From contig NZ_CP014854.1 of the NCBI RefSeq assembly GCF_002214365.1, positions 930,001 to 994,000 of the forward strand: DNA of 64,000 bases, given 5' to 3'. The notes beneath the pieces were generated by a model that searched no databases, was not told where the DNA came from, and saw only the letters and a list, made by a program, of their open reading frames with translations. Within the stretch, counting starts at the first letter, position 1. Every line of letters begins with the position of its first letter. Shown piece by piece: positions 34,599 to 43,708 of the stretch. Made by a program: the position numbers and the translations under genes. The DNA is from Thermococcus celer Vu 13 = JCM 8558 (GTDB taxonomy: Archaea; Methanobacteriota_B; Thermococci; Thermococcales; Thermococcaceae).

Positions 34599-35249
34599 AT
34601 GGTCGTGATAGGAGAAAAGTTTCCGGAAGTTGAGGTCAAGACCACCCACGGGGTCATAAAGCTGCCGGACTACTTCAAAGAGAAGGGCAAGTGGTTCATA
34701 CTGTTCAGCCACCCGGCCGACTTCACCCCGGTCTGCACGACGGAGTTCTACGGAATGCAGAAGCGCGTTGAGCAGTTCAGGGAGCTCGGCGTCGAGCCGA
34801 TTGGACTGAGCGTCGACCAGGTCTTCAGCCACATCAAGTGGATGGAGTGGATAAAGGACAACCTCGGTGAGGAGATAACCTTCCCGATAATAGCCGACGA
34901 CCGCGGCGACCTCGCCGAGAAGCTCGGGATGATACCCAGCGGCGCCACTATAACCGCCAGGGCGGTCTTCGTCGTCGACGATAAGGGCGTCATCAGGGCC
35001 ATCGTCTACTATCCGGCCGAGGTCGGCAGGGACTGGGACGAGATACTCCGCCTCGTCAAGGCCCTCAAGATCAGCACCGAGAAGGGCGTCGCCCTGCCGC
35101 ACAAGTGGCCCAACAACGAGCTCATCGGCGACCACGTCATAGTCCCGCCGGCAGCCAGCGTCGAGGAGAAGAAGGCCAGGGAGGAGGCCAAGGCCAAGGG
35201 CGAGATTGAGTGCTACGACTGGTGGTTCTGCCACAAGAAGCTCGAGTGA
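34599..35249 (+). CDS. Archaeal Prx6-type peroxiredoxin
   Basis: A 216-residue thioredoxin-dependent peroxidase. The peroxidatic Cys46 is in FTPVCTTEF. Cys205 and Cys211 form the C-terminal CYDWWFC, exactly the positions I remember for the Pyrococcus/Aeropyrum enzymes that assemble into decamers. The ATG at 34599 follows GAGGTGAT. It is the third peroxiredoxin in the window besides the BCP and AhpC types. Confidence 0.94.
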   Translation: MVVIGEKFPEVEVKTTHGVIKLPDYFKEKGKWFILFSHPADFTPVCTTEFYGMQKRVEQFRELGVEPIGLSVDQVFSHIKWMEWIKDNLGEEITFPIIADDRGDLAEKLGMIPSGATITARAVFVVDDKGVIRAIVYYPAEVGRDWDEILRLVKALKISTEKGVALPHKWPNNELIGDHVIVPPAASVEEKKAREEAKAKGEIECYDWWFCHKKLE

Positions 35250-35292
35250 GCTTCTTTCTTTTCTCATCTGTTCTTCCTGGAAAATTAAAGGT

Positions 35293-35997
35293 TTAAAGCA
35301 CCCTCCTCCTGAACATCCAGACCAGCGGAGCGAGCCAGAGCAGGTGAACCGCCAAAGCCATTGGAAGGTCGCCGTAATCGTTTTTCGGGATGCCTTCGAA
35401 CACTCTGTAAAGCCAGTAGGTCGGTAAAAACGCTGTGAACCTGCTCCAGTCGGTTGAGAGGTTCCTCCACACCACCACGAGCCTTATCAGCGGCGGTAGC
35501 ATCAGGAACCACCCAATGACCTTAGAGACCGTCAAAGCCTGCATCCTGGACTCCGAGAACACCGTGATCAGCAGCCCGTAAATCCAGACCTCAAGGACGA
35601 AGAGGGCCCCCAGGACCAAAAGCCCCCTTCCCGATAGCTCCACATCGAGGATTTTCGGGGATACCGCCGTCAGCAGGGCGGTGGCGATGGATGCCCACGT
35701 GAGCCTGTAGGCCAGAAACGCCTCACTCGATATCGGAATCACCCGCAGGGCCTGTATGGTCCTGTCCTCCTTCTCGTCCGCCATCATGAACCCCGGCACC
35801 ATCCCAAGTATCATGGGGATGAATATCAGTGCCAGCAGTGCCAGAAGCGGGTAATAAACTCCAACGCGCTCCTTGAAGTAGCGGACGATTAAGAGGAGTA
35901 CGAATACCATGGCAACGCTGTAGAGGAGCATCGGGTCCCTCCGCAACAGCTTGAGGTCGGTTCTGTAGACGGCCCCGAATCTCTTCACGAAACTCAT
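35293..35997 (-). CDS. ABC-2-type exporter permease, second subunit
   Basis: A 234-residue membrane protein with six helices. The N-terminal FVKRFGAVYRTDLKLLRRDPML is a coupling segment, and MADEKEDRTIQALRVIPISSEAFLAYRL after the second helix is a hallmark of ABC-2 permeases. Together with the next two genes it forms a complete ABC exporter (two different permeases and one ATPase). It overlaps the first permease by 4 bases. Confidence 0.82.
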   Translation of the reverse strand: MSFVKRFGAVYRTDLKLLRRDPMLLYSVAMVFVLLLIVRYFKERVGVYYPLLALLALIFIPMILGMVPGFMMADEKEDRTIQALRVIPISSEAFLAYRLTWASIATALLTAVSPKILDVELSGRGLLVLGALFVLEVWIYGLLITVFSESRMQALTVSKVIGWFLMLPPLIRLVVVWRNLSTDWSRFTAFLPTYWLYRVFEGIPKNDYGDLPMALAVHLLWLAPLVWMFRRRVL

Positions 35998-36695
35998 CTC
36001 AATCCCTCCACGGCGTATCTGTAAAACCTGATTTTAGCGATGTAATATGCCACTCCCGCCCAGAGGAGCAGAGCCACGGCGGACCACATCAATGCGTTCG
36101 TTGATACCTCCTCGAAGGGCGCCGTGAAGAAGTAGATCCCGGGGTAGCTCGGGATCAGGTAGAGGACCTTCCAGATCTCACCCCTCAGGTAACCGTGGTA
36201 GTGGGCAAAGGGCAGGAGCGAGACTATCAAAACCCCCATTATCGGGACGAAGTAATCGTCCAGGTCGTGGTATTTTGCGGAGATCCCTATGCCGAGGAGC
36301 GTGTAAACGACCGAGACGAGGAACGCGCCGGTTATCACGTAGGAGATACCTTCGAGAGACCTCGTTCCGACGGCCATTATCAGCACCGCACCGATGACCG
36401 ACAGAAGACTCATTATGAGGGTTTTGGCAGCGATGTAGCCCCTCCAGTCTATCGGCGTAACGGACAGGGCCCCTATCGCACCGTCTTTCTTCTCGGCGAA
36501 TATCTCGGTGCCCACGAACATGAAGCCCACGAGTCCCGGCTCAAAGAGGATGAAAATCGGCACCAGTGTGGGAAGGTACCGCTCGGGGAACATCATCAGC
36601 ATCAGGCCGTAAGCCAGGCCTATCAGAATGTATATCGGGTAAACGTAGCTCCTCACACCGAGGACGATGTTTGTCCTGATTATGTTCCCCATCAT
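35994..36695 (-). CDS. ABC-2-type exporter permease, first subunit
   Basis: A 233-residue membrane protein with six helices. FAEKKDGAIGALSVTPIDWRGYIAAK is the coupling loop. The start overlaps the ATPase stop. It forms the exporter channel with the permease at 35293. The substrate is unknown: the family includes antibiotic and lipid exporters. Confidence 0.82.
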   Translation of the reverse strand: MMGNIIRTNIVLGVRSYVYPIYILIGLAYGLMLMMFPERYLPTLVPIFILFEPGLVGFMFVGTEIFAEKKDGAIGALSVTPIDWRGYIAAKTLIMSLLSVIGAVLIMAVGTRSLEGISYVITGAFLVSVVYTLLGIGISAKYHDLDDYFVPIMGVLIVSLLPFAHYHGYLRGEIWKVLYLIPSYPGIYFFTAPFEEVSTNALMWSAVALLLWAGVAYYIAKIRFYRYAVEGLR

Positions 36696-37543
36696 ACAAG
36701 TCTCCTCCCCGTCACCTTGAGGAAGATCTCTTCGAGGGTGGGTTCTTCGGTGTTGATTCTGCGTACTTCATGGTTCCTGAGGATGTCCAGAAACTCCTCG
36801 TTCCGGCCGATTCCCTCAATCGAAAATTCCTTGACGCTAACATCGCCGGCGGCAACGTATTCCACCCTGACAAGTCTCTTCCCCATCCTGATCTTGAGCT
36901 CGCCCGGATTGTCCACGAGCCTTACGGCGCCGTCAACTATGAAGGCCACCCTGTCGCACAGCTCATCGGCGACGTACATGTTGTGGGTCGTGAGGAATAT
37001 CGTCTTGCCCGCATCCCTGAGCTCGAGGAAGAGGTCCTTTGCCCGCCTCGCACTCGCGGGGTCGAGACCCTCCAGCGGCTCGTCGAGGAAGAGTATCTCA
37101 GGATCGGGAAGCAGGGCCCTCGCAAGGTCGAGCTTCTTTTTCATACCCTTGGAAAACCCGGACACGAGCTTATCGGATTCCTTATCGAGCCCGACGAGCT
37201 TCAGGGCCTCCATCGGATCGAGGTGTTTGCTGTAAAAGCTCGCAAAGAACTCAAGGTTCTCCAGGGCCGTAAGCCTCGAGTAAACGGCCGGAAACTCAAA
37301 TGAGACACCGATTTTGTTGTAGTAGTCCTTACCCCACTCCTCCAGTTTCTTTCCAAAAACCTTCACGTCCCCTGTGTAGTCCTTGATAATCTTGACCAGT
37401 ATCTTCACCGTGGTCGTTTTTCCGGCGCCGTTCGGCCCGAGAAACCCGTAGATTTCCCCTTTCTCAACCTCAAAGCTTAAATTCTCCACGCCCCGCGATT
37501 CCCCGTAATACTTCCTAACGTCCCTAACCTCAATTACCGGCAT
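36692..37543 (-). CDS. ABC exporter ATP-binding protein
   Basis: A 283-residue ATPase. Walker A is FLGPNGAGKTTTVK, the signature VSGFSKGMKKKLDLARAL, Walker B EILFLDEPLEGLD and the H-loop TTHNMY. A C-terminal extension (ELKIRMGKRLVRVEY...TLEEIFLKVTGRRLV) is typical of ABC-2 exporters. It heads the operon, whose promoter carries a perfect palindrome at 37590-37603. Confidence 0.92.
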   Translation of the reverse strand: MPVIEVRDVRKYYGESRGVENLSFEVEKGEIYGFLGPNGAGKTTTVKILVKIIKDYTGDVKVFGKKLEEWGKDYYNKIGVSFEFPAVYSRLTALENLEFFASFYSKHLDPMEALKLVGLDKESDKLVSGFSKGMKKKLDLARALLPDPEILFLDEPLEGLDPASARRAKDLFLELRDAGKTIFLTTHNMYVADELCDRVAFIVDGAVRLVDNPGELKIRMGKRLVRVEYVAAGDVSVKEFSIEGIGRNEEFLDILRNHEVRRINTEEPTLEEIFLKVTGRRLV

Positions 37544-37864
37544 GCTTTCACCTGTTTAAAATAGGGCGTCAATGTACTTATACATAGTCCCGCACATGTG
37601 CGGTAGTAAGGAGACCCCGAAAATTATAGTGCCAGTTGAAGAGGGGGTTAGGGGGTACACATGAAAGAAGAAAATGCCCTAAACCCTGAAAGAAAGTGGG
37701 CAGGGGATTATGGAAGGGCCCGGTATAACAATCGACTCAAACGTCGTTTTTGCAGTACTTGTCGGGATCGGGTGATTCTTGAACCTATGAGGCCTGTGAG
37801 TCGGGAAGCATTAACGGGGCATCTTCCCATCGCGATAAAACATACAGAAAACATACAGAAGGAA
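37544..37864. other. 321-bp gap between convergent/divergent units
   Basis: No intact gene is visible. It holds the ABC operon promoter (TATA on the minus strand at about 37577-37585), a perfect palindrome and, on the plus strand, a fragment around 37710-37772 that reads GPGITIDSNVVFAVLVG, reminiscent of a PIN-domain start but stopped by TGA. Confidence 0.5.
37590..37603. promoter_or_regulatory. Perfect 14-bp palindrome at the ABC exporter promoter
   Basis: CCGCACATGTGCGG is its own reverse complement. It lies just upstream of the BRE/TATA region (rc TATAAGTA, about 37577-37584) of the ABC exporter operon, where an activator or repressor dimer could bind. The HTH-10 regulator encoded next door is a candidate partner. 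Confidence 0.45.
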
Positions 37865-38515
37865 CTATCCGATGACCTCCTCGAGCACCTTCCTCTGGGC
37901 CTTCCTCAGGTGCTCCTTCACCGTCGAGGGGCTCAGGTTGAGCATCTCCGCAAGCTCCCTGAGCGTCACCTTGCGTGGATTATCGAAGTACCCGCTCTTG
38001 TAGGCGAGGAGAAGAACCTCCGCCTGCCGCTTTGTGAGCTTCAGGATGGGGCTCTTCCTGGCTTCGGCGTCATCAACACTGATCACCCTTGCACCGTAGT
38101 CCGCCGCGAGGGTTTTAATCACGTCCCCAACGAGTTCATCCTCGCAGAGGACCGAAAGAAGGCTCTCGCCACCGGTAAAGGTTCCGCTCTCAAAAACCAC
38201 CAACCCTTTTCTCTGGAGCTCAAAGAGCCTCTCAACCAGCTCCCGCTGTTGCTCGAGGGACACCCTCAAATACAGGAGATAATGCCCGTCACGCGGGAAG
38301 GCCTTTACATCCTTAACCTGGGGGAGGGATTCCAGCCGCTCGAGCATCCCCTGAGGGTCTACATCATCCCTGAACTTGATCTCGACCAGTTTTACAACGT
38401 CAGCACCCATGATAAAGTAGGTATCCCCGTAGGCCCATTCTATCGCCTCAAAGAACCACTCAAAACCGGCGGAAAGTTCTCCGGTGCTGGGTATCCTGAC
38501 CTTCAGGCGCTTCAT
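37865..38515 (-). CDS. HTH-10 (bacterio-opsin activator-like) transcriptional regulator
   Basis: A 216-residue protein with a C-terminal helix-turn-helix of the HTH-10 family: LTKRQAEVLLLAYKSGYFDNPRKVTLRELAEMLNLSPSTVKEHLRKAQRKVLEE. The N-terminal part (RLKVRIPSTGELSAGFEWFFE...) would be a sensor. ATG at 38515 starts MKRLKVRIP; a TTG or ATG further upstream (to 38590) cannot be excluded. It faces away from the ABC exporter operon and may control it. Confidence 0.85.
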   Translation of the reverse strand: MKRLKVRIPSTGELSAGFEWFFEAIEWAYGDTYFIMGADVVKLVEIKFRDDVDPQGMLERLESLPQVKDVKAFPRDGHYLLYLRVSLEQQRELVERLFELQRKGLVVFESGTFTGGESLLSVLCEDELVGDVIKTLAADYGARVISVDDAEARKSPILKLTKRQAEVLLLAYKSGYFDNPRKVTLRELAEMLNLSPSTVKEHLRKAQRKVLEEVIG

Positions 38516-38827
38516 GTTCAGATTATCGTTCCCATGAATTATTAGCCTTCCGGTTAAAAAAGAAAAATATTGATGTTTATCAAGAAGCAAGGTGTCTCTT
38601 TAACCGTTCCTACCAAAATCTTAATGTATGAAAAAAGCCCCAGAAATCTTGGTAGCATCTTTCCGGTTGGGGTGTCCGCAAAGGGGCTATAACCTTTTGA
38701 GCTCTTTGAACTTTATGAGAATATCTTCCTTCTTATGAGATTTTGCCTGGCCACCTCCTTTCTATCCTTGAGATAGACCAAAGCCTGGATGCGAAGTGGT
38801 TCACGAGGGCGGATCCTTGAGTTCGGC
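38516..38827. other. 312-bp low-coding region with a gene remnant
   Basis: The minus strand holds a relic at 38699-38790 that reads LRIQALVYLKDRKEVARQNLIRRK and, one frame over, EDILIKFKELKRL followed by a stop, so it is a frameshifted end of a small gene of unknown family. The rest is AT-rich and probably holds the promoter of the HTH-10 gene. Nothing else is seen. Confidence 0.4.
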
Positions 38828-39442
38828 TTACATGCCCCTCCCCGGTTTTTCAGCAACCATCCCGGCCAGGTTCGCCGACGAGTGGGCGAGAAACGCTGGA
38901 AAAATACCTCCAAGGGCGTAGAAATAACCCGCCAGCGAGCCGAGGAGAAAGGCACCTATAACTATAAACCCTCTTTCGCCCTTCTTACCTTCGAAGGCCA
39001 TCCAGTGGGGCAGGGAAAAGAGCAGGGCGGAGAAGAATATTGCGCTCCAGAAGTGGCCGTAACTCAGGAGATAGCCCTCGATTAGTGCTCTGTTCAGGGT
39101 TTCTTCACTCAGCGGGGCGAGGAAGAGCAGAATAAAGACCCTTTCCACTCCCCTTGGAAAGAAACTCGGCATTGAAGGGGAGGAGTTCCGCCCTATGATG
39201 TTTAGAGAGAAGGAAAGGATAAAACCGCTTAGAATTGCCAGGGTTACAATCTTTATGTCCACCTGAAGTTTTAGAAGTCCCGGATTTATCAGCGCGATTA
39301 GGAGGAAGGAAAGCAGGAACATCGTGGTTTGCATCGTTAGAACTCCCATCTTCTCCTTCCATTTTACTGTAAGGGACGTTGCAAAGGCCGAGCTCGAGAA
39401 CACGATAAACCACATCAGGAAGGCTTTGAGGAATTCAATCAT
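38828..39442 (-). CDS. CPBP-family intramembrane metalloprotease
   Basis: A 204-residue protein with about seven membrane helices. The CAAX/CPBP motifs are seen: EETLNRALIEGYLL (EExxxR), FSLPHW (FxxxH) and HSSANLAG (HxxxN). Such proteases process lipid-modified or small membrane peptides. It lies in an AT-richer patch between decayed genes. Confidence 0.82.
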   Translation of the reverse strand: MIEFLKAFLMWFIVFSSSAFATSLTVKWKEKMGVLTMQTTMFLLSFLLIALINPGLLKLQVDIKIVTLAILSGFILSFSLNIIGRNSSPSMPSFFPRGVERVFILLFLAPLSEETLNRALIEGYLLSYGHFWSAIFFSALLFSLPHWMAFEGKKGERGFIVIGAFLLGSLAGYFYALGGIFPAFLAHSSANLAGMVAEKPGRGM

Positions 39443-39606
39443 CCGACTACCTCCTTCGGGACTTTAAAATCAATGGAAAAGTTTGTTAATCCTTAAATAC
39501 CTTACTGGAATTTTCATGTGCATCAATTGGTTAAAGAGTTATTATGATTTTCTTTTGTGGTTAAACATAAGAAAAATTGCTCGCATGATCGGGGCTTTAC
39601 TTTTAA

Positions 39607-39789
39607 TTAGTGCTTCCTGTCTTCCTTTACTCTTATGCCCGTATTGATGTAAATTAGAATGAGGGCTACGATAAACAGTATGGAGGCTCTTCCCACGTAC
39701 ATTGTCACGAGGGTCATAATGAGGAACCGAATAAGCATGAAAACCGCTGCCCTTGGGGTATTATCGTATTTAACTCCTTTCCGTGACAT
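39607..39789 (-). pseudogene. Small two-helix membrane protein, probably decayed
   Basis: The 60-codon reading MSRKGVKYDNTPRAAVFMLIR, with FLIMTLVTMYVGRASILFIVALILIYI, has two membrane helices. No ribosome binding site precedes the ATG at 39789. The same frame is open upstream (TLIALLLLAITNAY) to a TAA near 39848, while another frame there gives EEIRERMLSGELAL. This suggests a longer gene, beginning near 39890, damaged by a frameshift. No function can be given. Confidence 0.4.
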
Positions 39790-39906
39790 GTAGGCATTTG
39801 TAATCGCAAGCAGTAAAAGGGCTATTAATGTAGAGCGCCAATTCCCCGCTTAACATTCTTTCCCTAATTTCCTCTGGTGATCTTCGAGCCAATCCAGCCC
39901 AGTAAA

Positions 39907-40710
39907 TTACGAAGAGGAATAAATACCAAAAGAGAAAACGGGGGAGATGCTCAAAGAATTTTTCCTCTTCAGCAGGAGCGAGTTACTCACAACGCTAACA
40001 CTGCTCATGGCCATTGCTCCGGCCGCCCACTCGGGCCTGAAGACTATCCCGAACGTCGGGTAGAGGACACCCGCCGCCACCGGTATCAGGATGGTGTTGT
40101 ACACCATCGCCCAGAAGAAGTTCTGCTTTATCTTGGAGAGGGTCTTCTGGCTGAGCTTTATAGCCCGGACGACGTCCCTTACGTCATCCCTCATGAGGAC
40201 TATCTCACCGCTCTCCATGGCTACGTCCGTCCCCGAGCCCACGGCTATACCCACGTCCGCCTGGGCCAGGGCCGGGGCGTCGTTTATGCCGTCGCCGACG
40301 AAGATGATGACCTCTCCCCTCTCCTGGAGCTTCCTGACCTCGCTGGCCTTGTCCCCCGGGAGCACCTCTGCCAGAACGTAGTCTATCTTGAGCTGTTTCG
40401 CTATGGCGTTAGCCGTTCTCCTGTTATCGCCCGTTATCATGCCGACCTTCTTGCCCATCCTGTGGAGCTCCTCTATCGCTTCCCTTGCGTTCTCCTTTAT
40501 CGTGTCGGCTATGCCCATCACACCAACTATCTTTCCGTCTATGGCTACAATTACGGCCGTCTTCGCCTCATCTTCGAGTTTGTGGAGAACCTCTTCAACG
40601 TCCTCAATAGGATAGCCCGCCTCTTCCATGAGTTTTCTGTTTCCCGCGAGGATTTCCCTTCCTCCAACCTTAGCTTTGAGCCCCTTGCCCCCGATGATCG
40701 CAAGGGCTCG
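39907..40710 (-). pseudogene. copA: 5'-truncated copper P-type ATPase
   Basis: The reading holds only the end of a copper/heavy-metal ATPase: the nucleotide-binding part (KGLKAKVGGREILAGNRKLM), the hinge MITGDNRRTANAIAKQL, VGDGINDAPALAQADVGIAVGSGTDVA and the last membrane helices (NFFWAMVYN...WAAGAMAMSSVSVVSNSLLL). The metal-binding domain, membrane helices 1-6 and the phosphorylation motif DKTGT are missing. Homology starts abruptly near 40700, so the gene is a fragment of about one third. It cannot pump ions. Confidence 0.85.
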
Positions 40711-40778
40711 CCGACATGGAAGCGAGCATATGCACAAACTTTATATTTGAATAACAGTTCATATTTTTGGTGGTCACG

Positions 40779-41186
40779 ATGAGGGTAGCGGTTCCTGCTG
40801 AAGATAAGGAAGGATTGGAGAGCAACGTTAGCGGTCACTTCGGGAGGGCGAAGTACTTCGTCTTCGCGGACGTTGAGGAAGGAGAAATAAAGAACGCGGA
40901 AGTCGTTGAGGTGCCCTTCGACGAACACGGCCCCGGAGACCTTCCAAACTTCATAAGGGAGCACGGCGGGGATGTCGTCCTGGCCTACGGCATGGGAAGG
41001 AGGGCGGCCGAGTACTTCAGGGAATTCGGCGTTGAGGTTGTCACGGGAGCGTACGGACGGGTTAGAGACGTCGTCGAGGCCTTCATCCACCAGGCTCTCG
41101 AAGTGGACCCCCACTGGAAGGAAAGGATAGAGGAGGGAAAGGAAGAACATGACTGTCACCGGGAGGGACACAACCACCTGCACTGA
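40779..41186 (+). CDS. NifX/NafY-like iron-molybdenum cofactor-binding-family protein
   Basis: A 135-residue protein with the RNase-H-like NifX fold: MRVAVPAEDKEGLESNVSGHFGRAKYF, VEVPFDEHGPGDLPNFIREHGGDVVLAYGMGRRAAEYF, and EVVTGAYGRVRDVVEAF. A His-rich end (EEHDCHREGHNHLH) may bind metals. Family members bind Fe-S or Mo/W-Fe clusters. The ATG at 40779 follows GGTGGTCACG; TATA AACTTTATATT is at 40737-40747. Confidence 0.85.
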   Translation: MRVAVPAEDKEGLESNVSGHFGRAKYFVFADVEEGEIKNAEVVEVPFDEHGPGDLPNFIREHGGDVVLAYGMGRRAAEYFREFGVEVVTGAYGRVRDVVEAFIHQALEVDPHWKERIEEGKEEHDCHREGHNHLH

Positions 41187-41339
41187 GTGCATGACCGCGC
41201 GGAACTCTGCGTTCCCCCTCGGTACACCACGGACAGGAGCCACAGAGTTGGCAAAGTGTTATACGGGTCAGGAACCGCCCTGCCACGTTACCCTGACAAC
41301 GGACATCAAAGAACGAATCATGTAGATTAAGGGAACTTC

Positions 41340-42257
41340 TTACACCCGGCTATGTTCCGTTCGCCTTTCGGAGCCGCATATTATACCCTTCTCCTGGCAC
41401 CTGTCCACTTCCAGCTGAACCGTCACGTGCGTTACCCCGTAATTCTTCAGGAGTTCCTCGATCTCGTCTATGATCCCCTGAGCCTCGCTTATGAGCATGT
41501 CCCGGACCTCGACGTGGCACTCGAAGTGAACCTCGTGCTCGCCGATGCGCCAGGCGTGAAAGTGGTGGGCGTTCCTGACCCCTGGGATGGACTCTATCTC
41601 GCGCTTTATCTCCGCGAGGTCGAGCCTGGGGGCGGCTTCCATTAGAATCTCAACGGTCTCCTTGAGGATGTCGTAGCCTTCCTTCAGGATGTAGATGGAG
41701 ATAGCAACCGTTATAACGGGGTCGAGCCAGAGGGTGTCCCAGAGGATTATGGCGAGTCCACCGAGCACGACCGCGACCGACGAGAGGGTGTCGCTGAGGA
41801 GGTGGAGGTAAGCGGAGCGGACGTTTATGTTCTCGTGGGCGTGCCCGTGGAGGAGGAAGACCGAGATTAAGTTTGCAAAAAGCCCCACCAGGGCAACTCC
41901 GAGCATCAAAGAACCGTGAATCGGGTGTGGATTTCTAAAACGTCTGTAGGCCTCCACGAGCAGAAAAACCACAACTCCAAAGAGAACGGCGGAATTGGCG
42001 AAGGCCACCAGAATCTCGGCCCTCTTGTACCCAAAGGTGTACTTCTCGTTCCTTTCCTTTTCGCCTATTCTTATTGCAACGTAGCTCGCCAAAATGCTCA
42101 TGGCGTCGCTGAAGTTGTGGAGGGAATCCCCGAGGAGGGCGAGACTCCCCGAGAGAATTCCGCCGACGACCTCCGCCACCGTTATGGTGAAATTGAGAAT
42201 AACCGAGAGAAGCATCCTGCCCTTGAGCCCTTCCCCGTGGGAATGGTGGTGATGCAT
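41340..42257 (-). CDS. CDF-family divalent cation efflux transporter
   Basis: A 305-residue membrane protein with a His-rich N-terminus (HHHHSHGEG), six helices and the CDF signature LALLGDSLHNFSDAMSILAS. A second HLLSDTLSSVAVV carries the metal-binding H-x3-D in helix five. The cytoplasmic ferredoxin-like domain (SIPGVRNAHHFHAWRIGEHEVHFECHVEV) is complete. It exports Zn, Co, Cd or a related ion by proton exchange; the ion cannot be assigned. Confidence 0.92.
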   Translation of the reverse strand: MHHHHSHGEGLKGRMLLSVILNFTITVAEVVGGILSGSLALLGDSLHNFSDAMSILASYVAIRIGEKERNEKYTFGYKRAEILVAFANSAVLFGVVVFLLVEAYRRFRNPHPIHGSLMLGVALVGLFANLISVFLLHGHAHENINVRSAYLHLLSDTLSSVAVVLGGLAIILWDTLWLDPVITVAISIYILKEGYDILKETVEILMEAAPRLDLAEIKREIESIPGVRNAHHFHAWRIGEHEVHFECHVEVRDMLISEAQGIIDEIEELLKNYGVTHVTVQLEVDRCQEKGIICGSERRTEHSRV

Positions 42258-42432
42258 TTAACATCCCTGATGGACTTTTTTCACGGCTTTAAAAGAGTTT
42301 CCCGGAAATATCGGCCCGGAAGACGAGGACTACCGGCCGCATGGGAGGAACATTGAACTCCCCTCTGGCCCAAACCGGGAAAGGTCAACGATCCATGAGA
42401 TTTGATTTAAAGATAAAAGAAGCCGGATGGGC

Positions 42433-43002
42433 TCAGAGCTTCCCAACCAGATCAAGGCTGACCTCGAGGGTCTCCTTGCCGGGCTCCCAGCTCGCCGGGC
42501 AGACCTGGCCGGGGTGTTCCCTCACGTACTTCGACGCCTGGAGCCGCCTGAGTATCTCCTTCGCGCTCCTCCCTATGCTCAGGTCGTGCATCTCCATGTG
42601 GACGACCTTCCCGTCGGGGTCGATTATGAAGGTGGCCCTCCACGAGACGCCCTCGTCCTCCTTGTAGGTGCCGAAGAGCCTGCAGAGCTTCCCGGCAGGG
42701 TCGGCGAGCATCGGGTACCTTATCTTCTTTATCCCCGGCGAAGTGTCGTGCCAGGCCTTGTGGACGTAGGCCGTATCGGTCGAGACGCTCATGATCTCGG
42801 CGCCCTCGGCCTTGAACTTCTCGTAGTAGTCCGCGAGCTCCTCAAGCTCCGTGGGGCAGACGAACGTGAAGTCGGCGGGGTAAAAGGCTAAAACGACCCA
42901 CTTACCCCTGTAATCCGAGAACTTAACCTTTCCGATCTCGTCCTTCTCCGGGAAGTACGCGTCGGCCTCAAAGTCCGGTACGGTTTCTCCAACCTTCACC
43001 AT
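42433..43002 (-). CDS. ahpC: AhpC-type two-cysteine peroxiredoxin
   Basis: A 189-residue typical 2-Cys peroxiredoxin: peroxidatic Cys49 in FYPADFTFVCPTE, and the resolving cysteine in GQVCPASWEPG. It reduces peroxides. ATG at 43002 has GAGGTG six bases upstream. The promoter holds two copies of a TTAGG-N4-CCTAA-type repeat, also found at the bcp gene. It is divergent from the FMN reductase gene. Confidence 0.94.
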   Translation of the reverse strand: MVKVGETVPDFEADAYFPEKDEIGKVKFSDYRGKWVVLAFYPADFTFVCPTELEELADYYEKFKAEGAEIMSVSTDTAYVHKAWHDTSPGIKKIRYPMLADPAGKLCRLFGTYKEDEGVSWRATFIIDPDGKVVHMEMHDLSIGRSAKEILRRLQASKYVREHPGQVCPASWEPGKETLEVSLDLVGKL

Positions 43003-43022
43003 TTGATTCACCTCGTCTGTTA

Positions 43023-43036
43023 TTAGGTAATCCTAA
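43023..43036. promoter_or_regulatory. TTAGG-N4-CCTAA inverted repeat at the ahpC promoter, site 1
   Basis: TTAGGTAATCCTAA, a perfect repeat in the same arrangement as 198-211 at bcp. It abuts the TATA box of ahpC (rc TTTTTAAATT, about 43035-43044) on its downstream side, so a bound repressor would block initiation. Confidence 0.6.
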
Positions 43037-43041
43037 TTTAA

Positions 43042-43055
43042 AAAGGTTTGCCTAA
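43042..43055. promoter_or_regulatory. Second, imperfect copy of the ahpC operator
   Basis: AAAGGTTTGCCTAA keeps AGG-N4-CCTAA with one arm weakened. Its centre is 19 bp from site 1, so two dimers could bind near the same face of the helix. It covers the BRE side of the ahpC TATA box. Confidence 0.45.
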
Positions 43056-43141
43056 CAGAATGGTAAGTTCCAAAATCAAAAAAATTCTATTTTGAAGGTC
43101 AAATTTAAATATTGCCGGATCGAACCCGATACGGTGATAGT

Positions 43142-43708
43142 GTGAAGGTTAAGATAATTCTCGGAACGGCAAGGGAGGGAAGGAAGAGCGAGAGGGTGGC
43201 CGGGTACGTCCTTAAAAAAGCCCGGGAACTGGGCTGGGAGGCCGAGCTCATAGACGTGAGGGACTACCTACTGGGCTACACCCACCGCTGGAAGGTAACG
43301 CCGGAGATGGAGAAGTACAGGGGCAGGATCCTCGAGGCGGACGCCCTCGTCATAGTGGCCCCCGAGTACAACGGGAGCTACCCGGGAGAGCTGAAGATAC
43401 TCCTCGACACGATATTCGACGAGTACGAAGGACTGCCCGTCGGCATCGTCACGGTCTCGGTCGTTACCGGGGGAACGAGGCTTTTGCAGGAGCTCAGATT
43501 GGCTTCGGTTAACTACCGCATGCTCCCCGTGGCCCAAGTGCTCTTCCACAACGTCGATGACCTCTTTGATGGCGAAGAGCTGAAGGATGAAAAATACACG
43601 GAGAGGGTCGAGCGGCTTTTCAGGACGCTTGAGAGGTACGCGAAGGCGCTGAAGCCGATAAGGGATGAAGTAAGAAGAAACCTGATAGAGAAAGCGGAGA
43701 GGCTTTAA
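43142..43708 (+). CDS. NADPH-dependent FMN reductase-family flavoprotein
   Basis: A 188-residue flavodoxin-like protein: KIILGTAREGRKSERVAGYV (phosphate loop), ADALVIVAPEYNGSYPGELKILLD (flavin ring contact) and a GGTRLLQELRLASV region. It reduces flavin or quinones with NAD(P)H, or serves as an electron donor. The GTG at 43142 follows GGTGATAGT, and a TATA box ATTTAAATATT is at 43100-43112. The last 4 bases overlap the stop of the convergent Lrp gene. Confidence 0.87.
   Translation: MKVKIILGTAREGRKSERVAGYVLKKARELGWEAELIDVRDYLLGYTHRWKVTPEMEKYRGRILEADALVIVAPEYNGSYPGELKILLDTIFDEYEGLPVGIVTVSVVTGGTRLLQELRLASVNYRMLPVAQVLFHNVDDLFDGEELKDEKYTERVERLFRTLERYAKALKPIRDEVRRNLIEKAERL

Noticed and set aside
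37710-37772. Short plus-strand segment like the start of a PIN-domain toxin (ITIDSNVVFAVLVG)
   Set aside because: It stops at a TGA after about 20 residues and no downstream PIN motifs are found in any frame. The resemblance is too short to call a gene.
37661-38545. Long plus-strand reading of 294 codons opposite the HTH-10 gene
   Set aside because: It runs antisense to a clear HTH-10 regulator, has no recognisable domain, and GC-rich third positions in this genome produce such mirror readings often.
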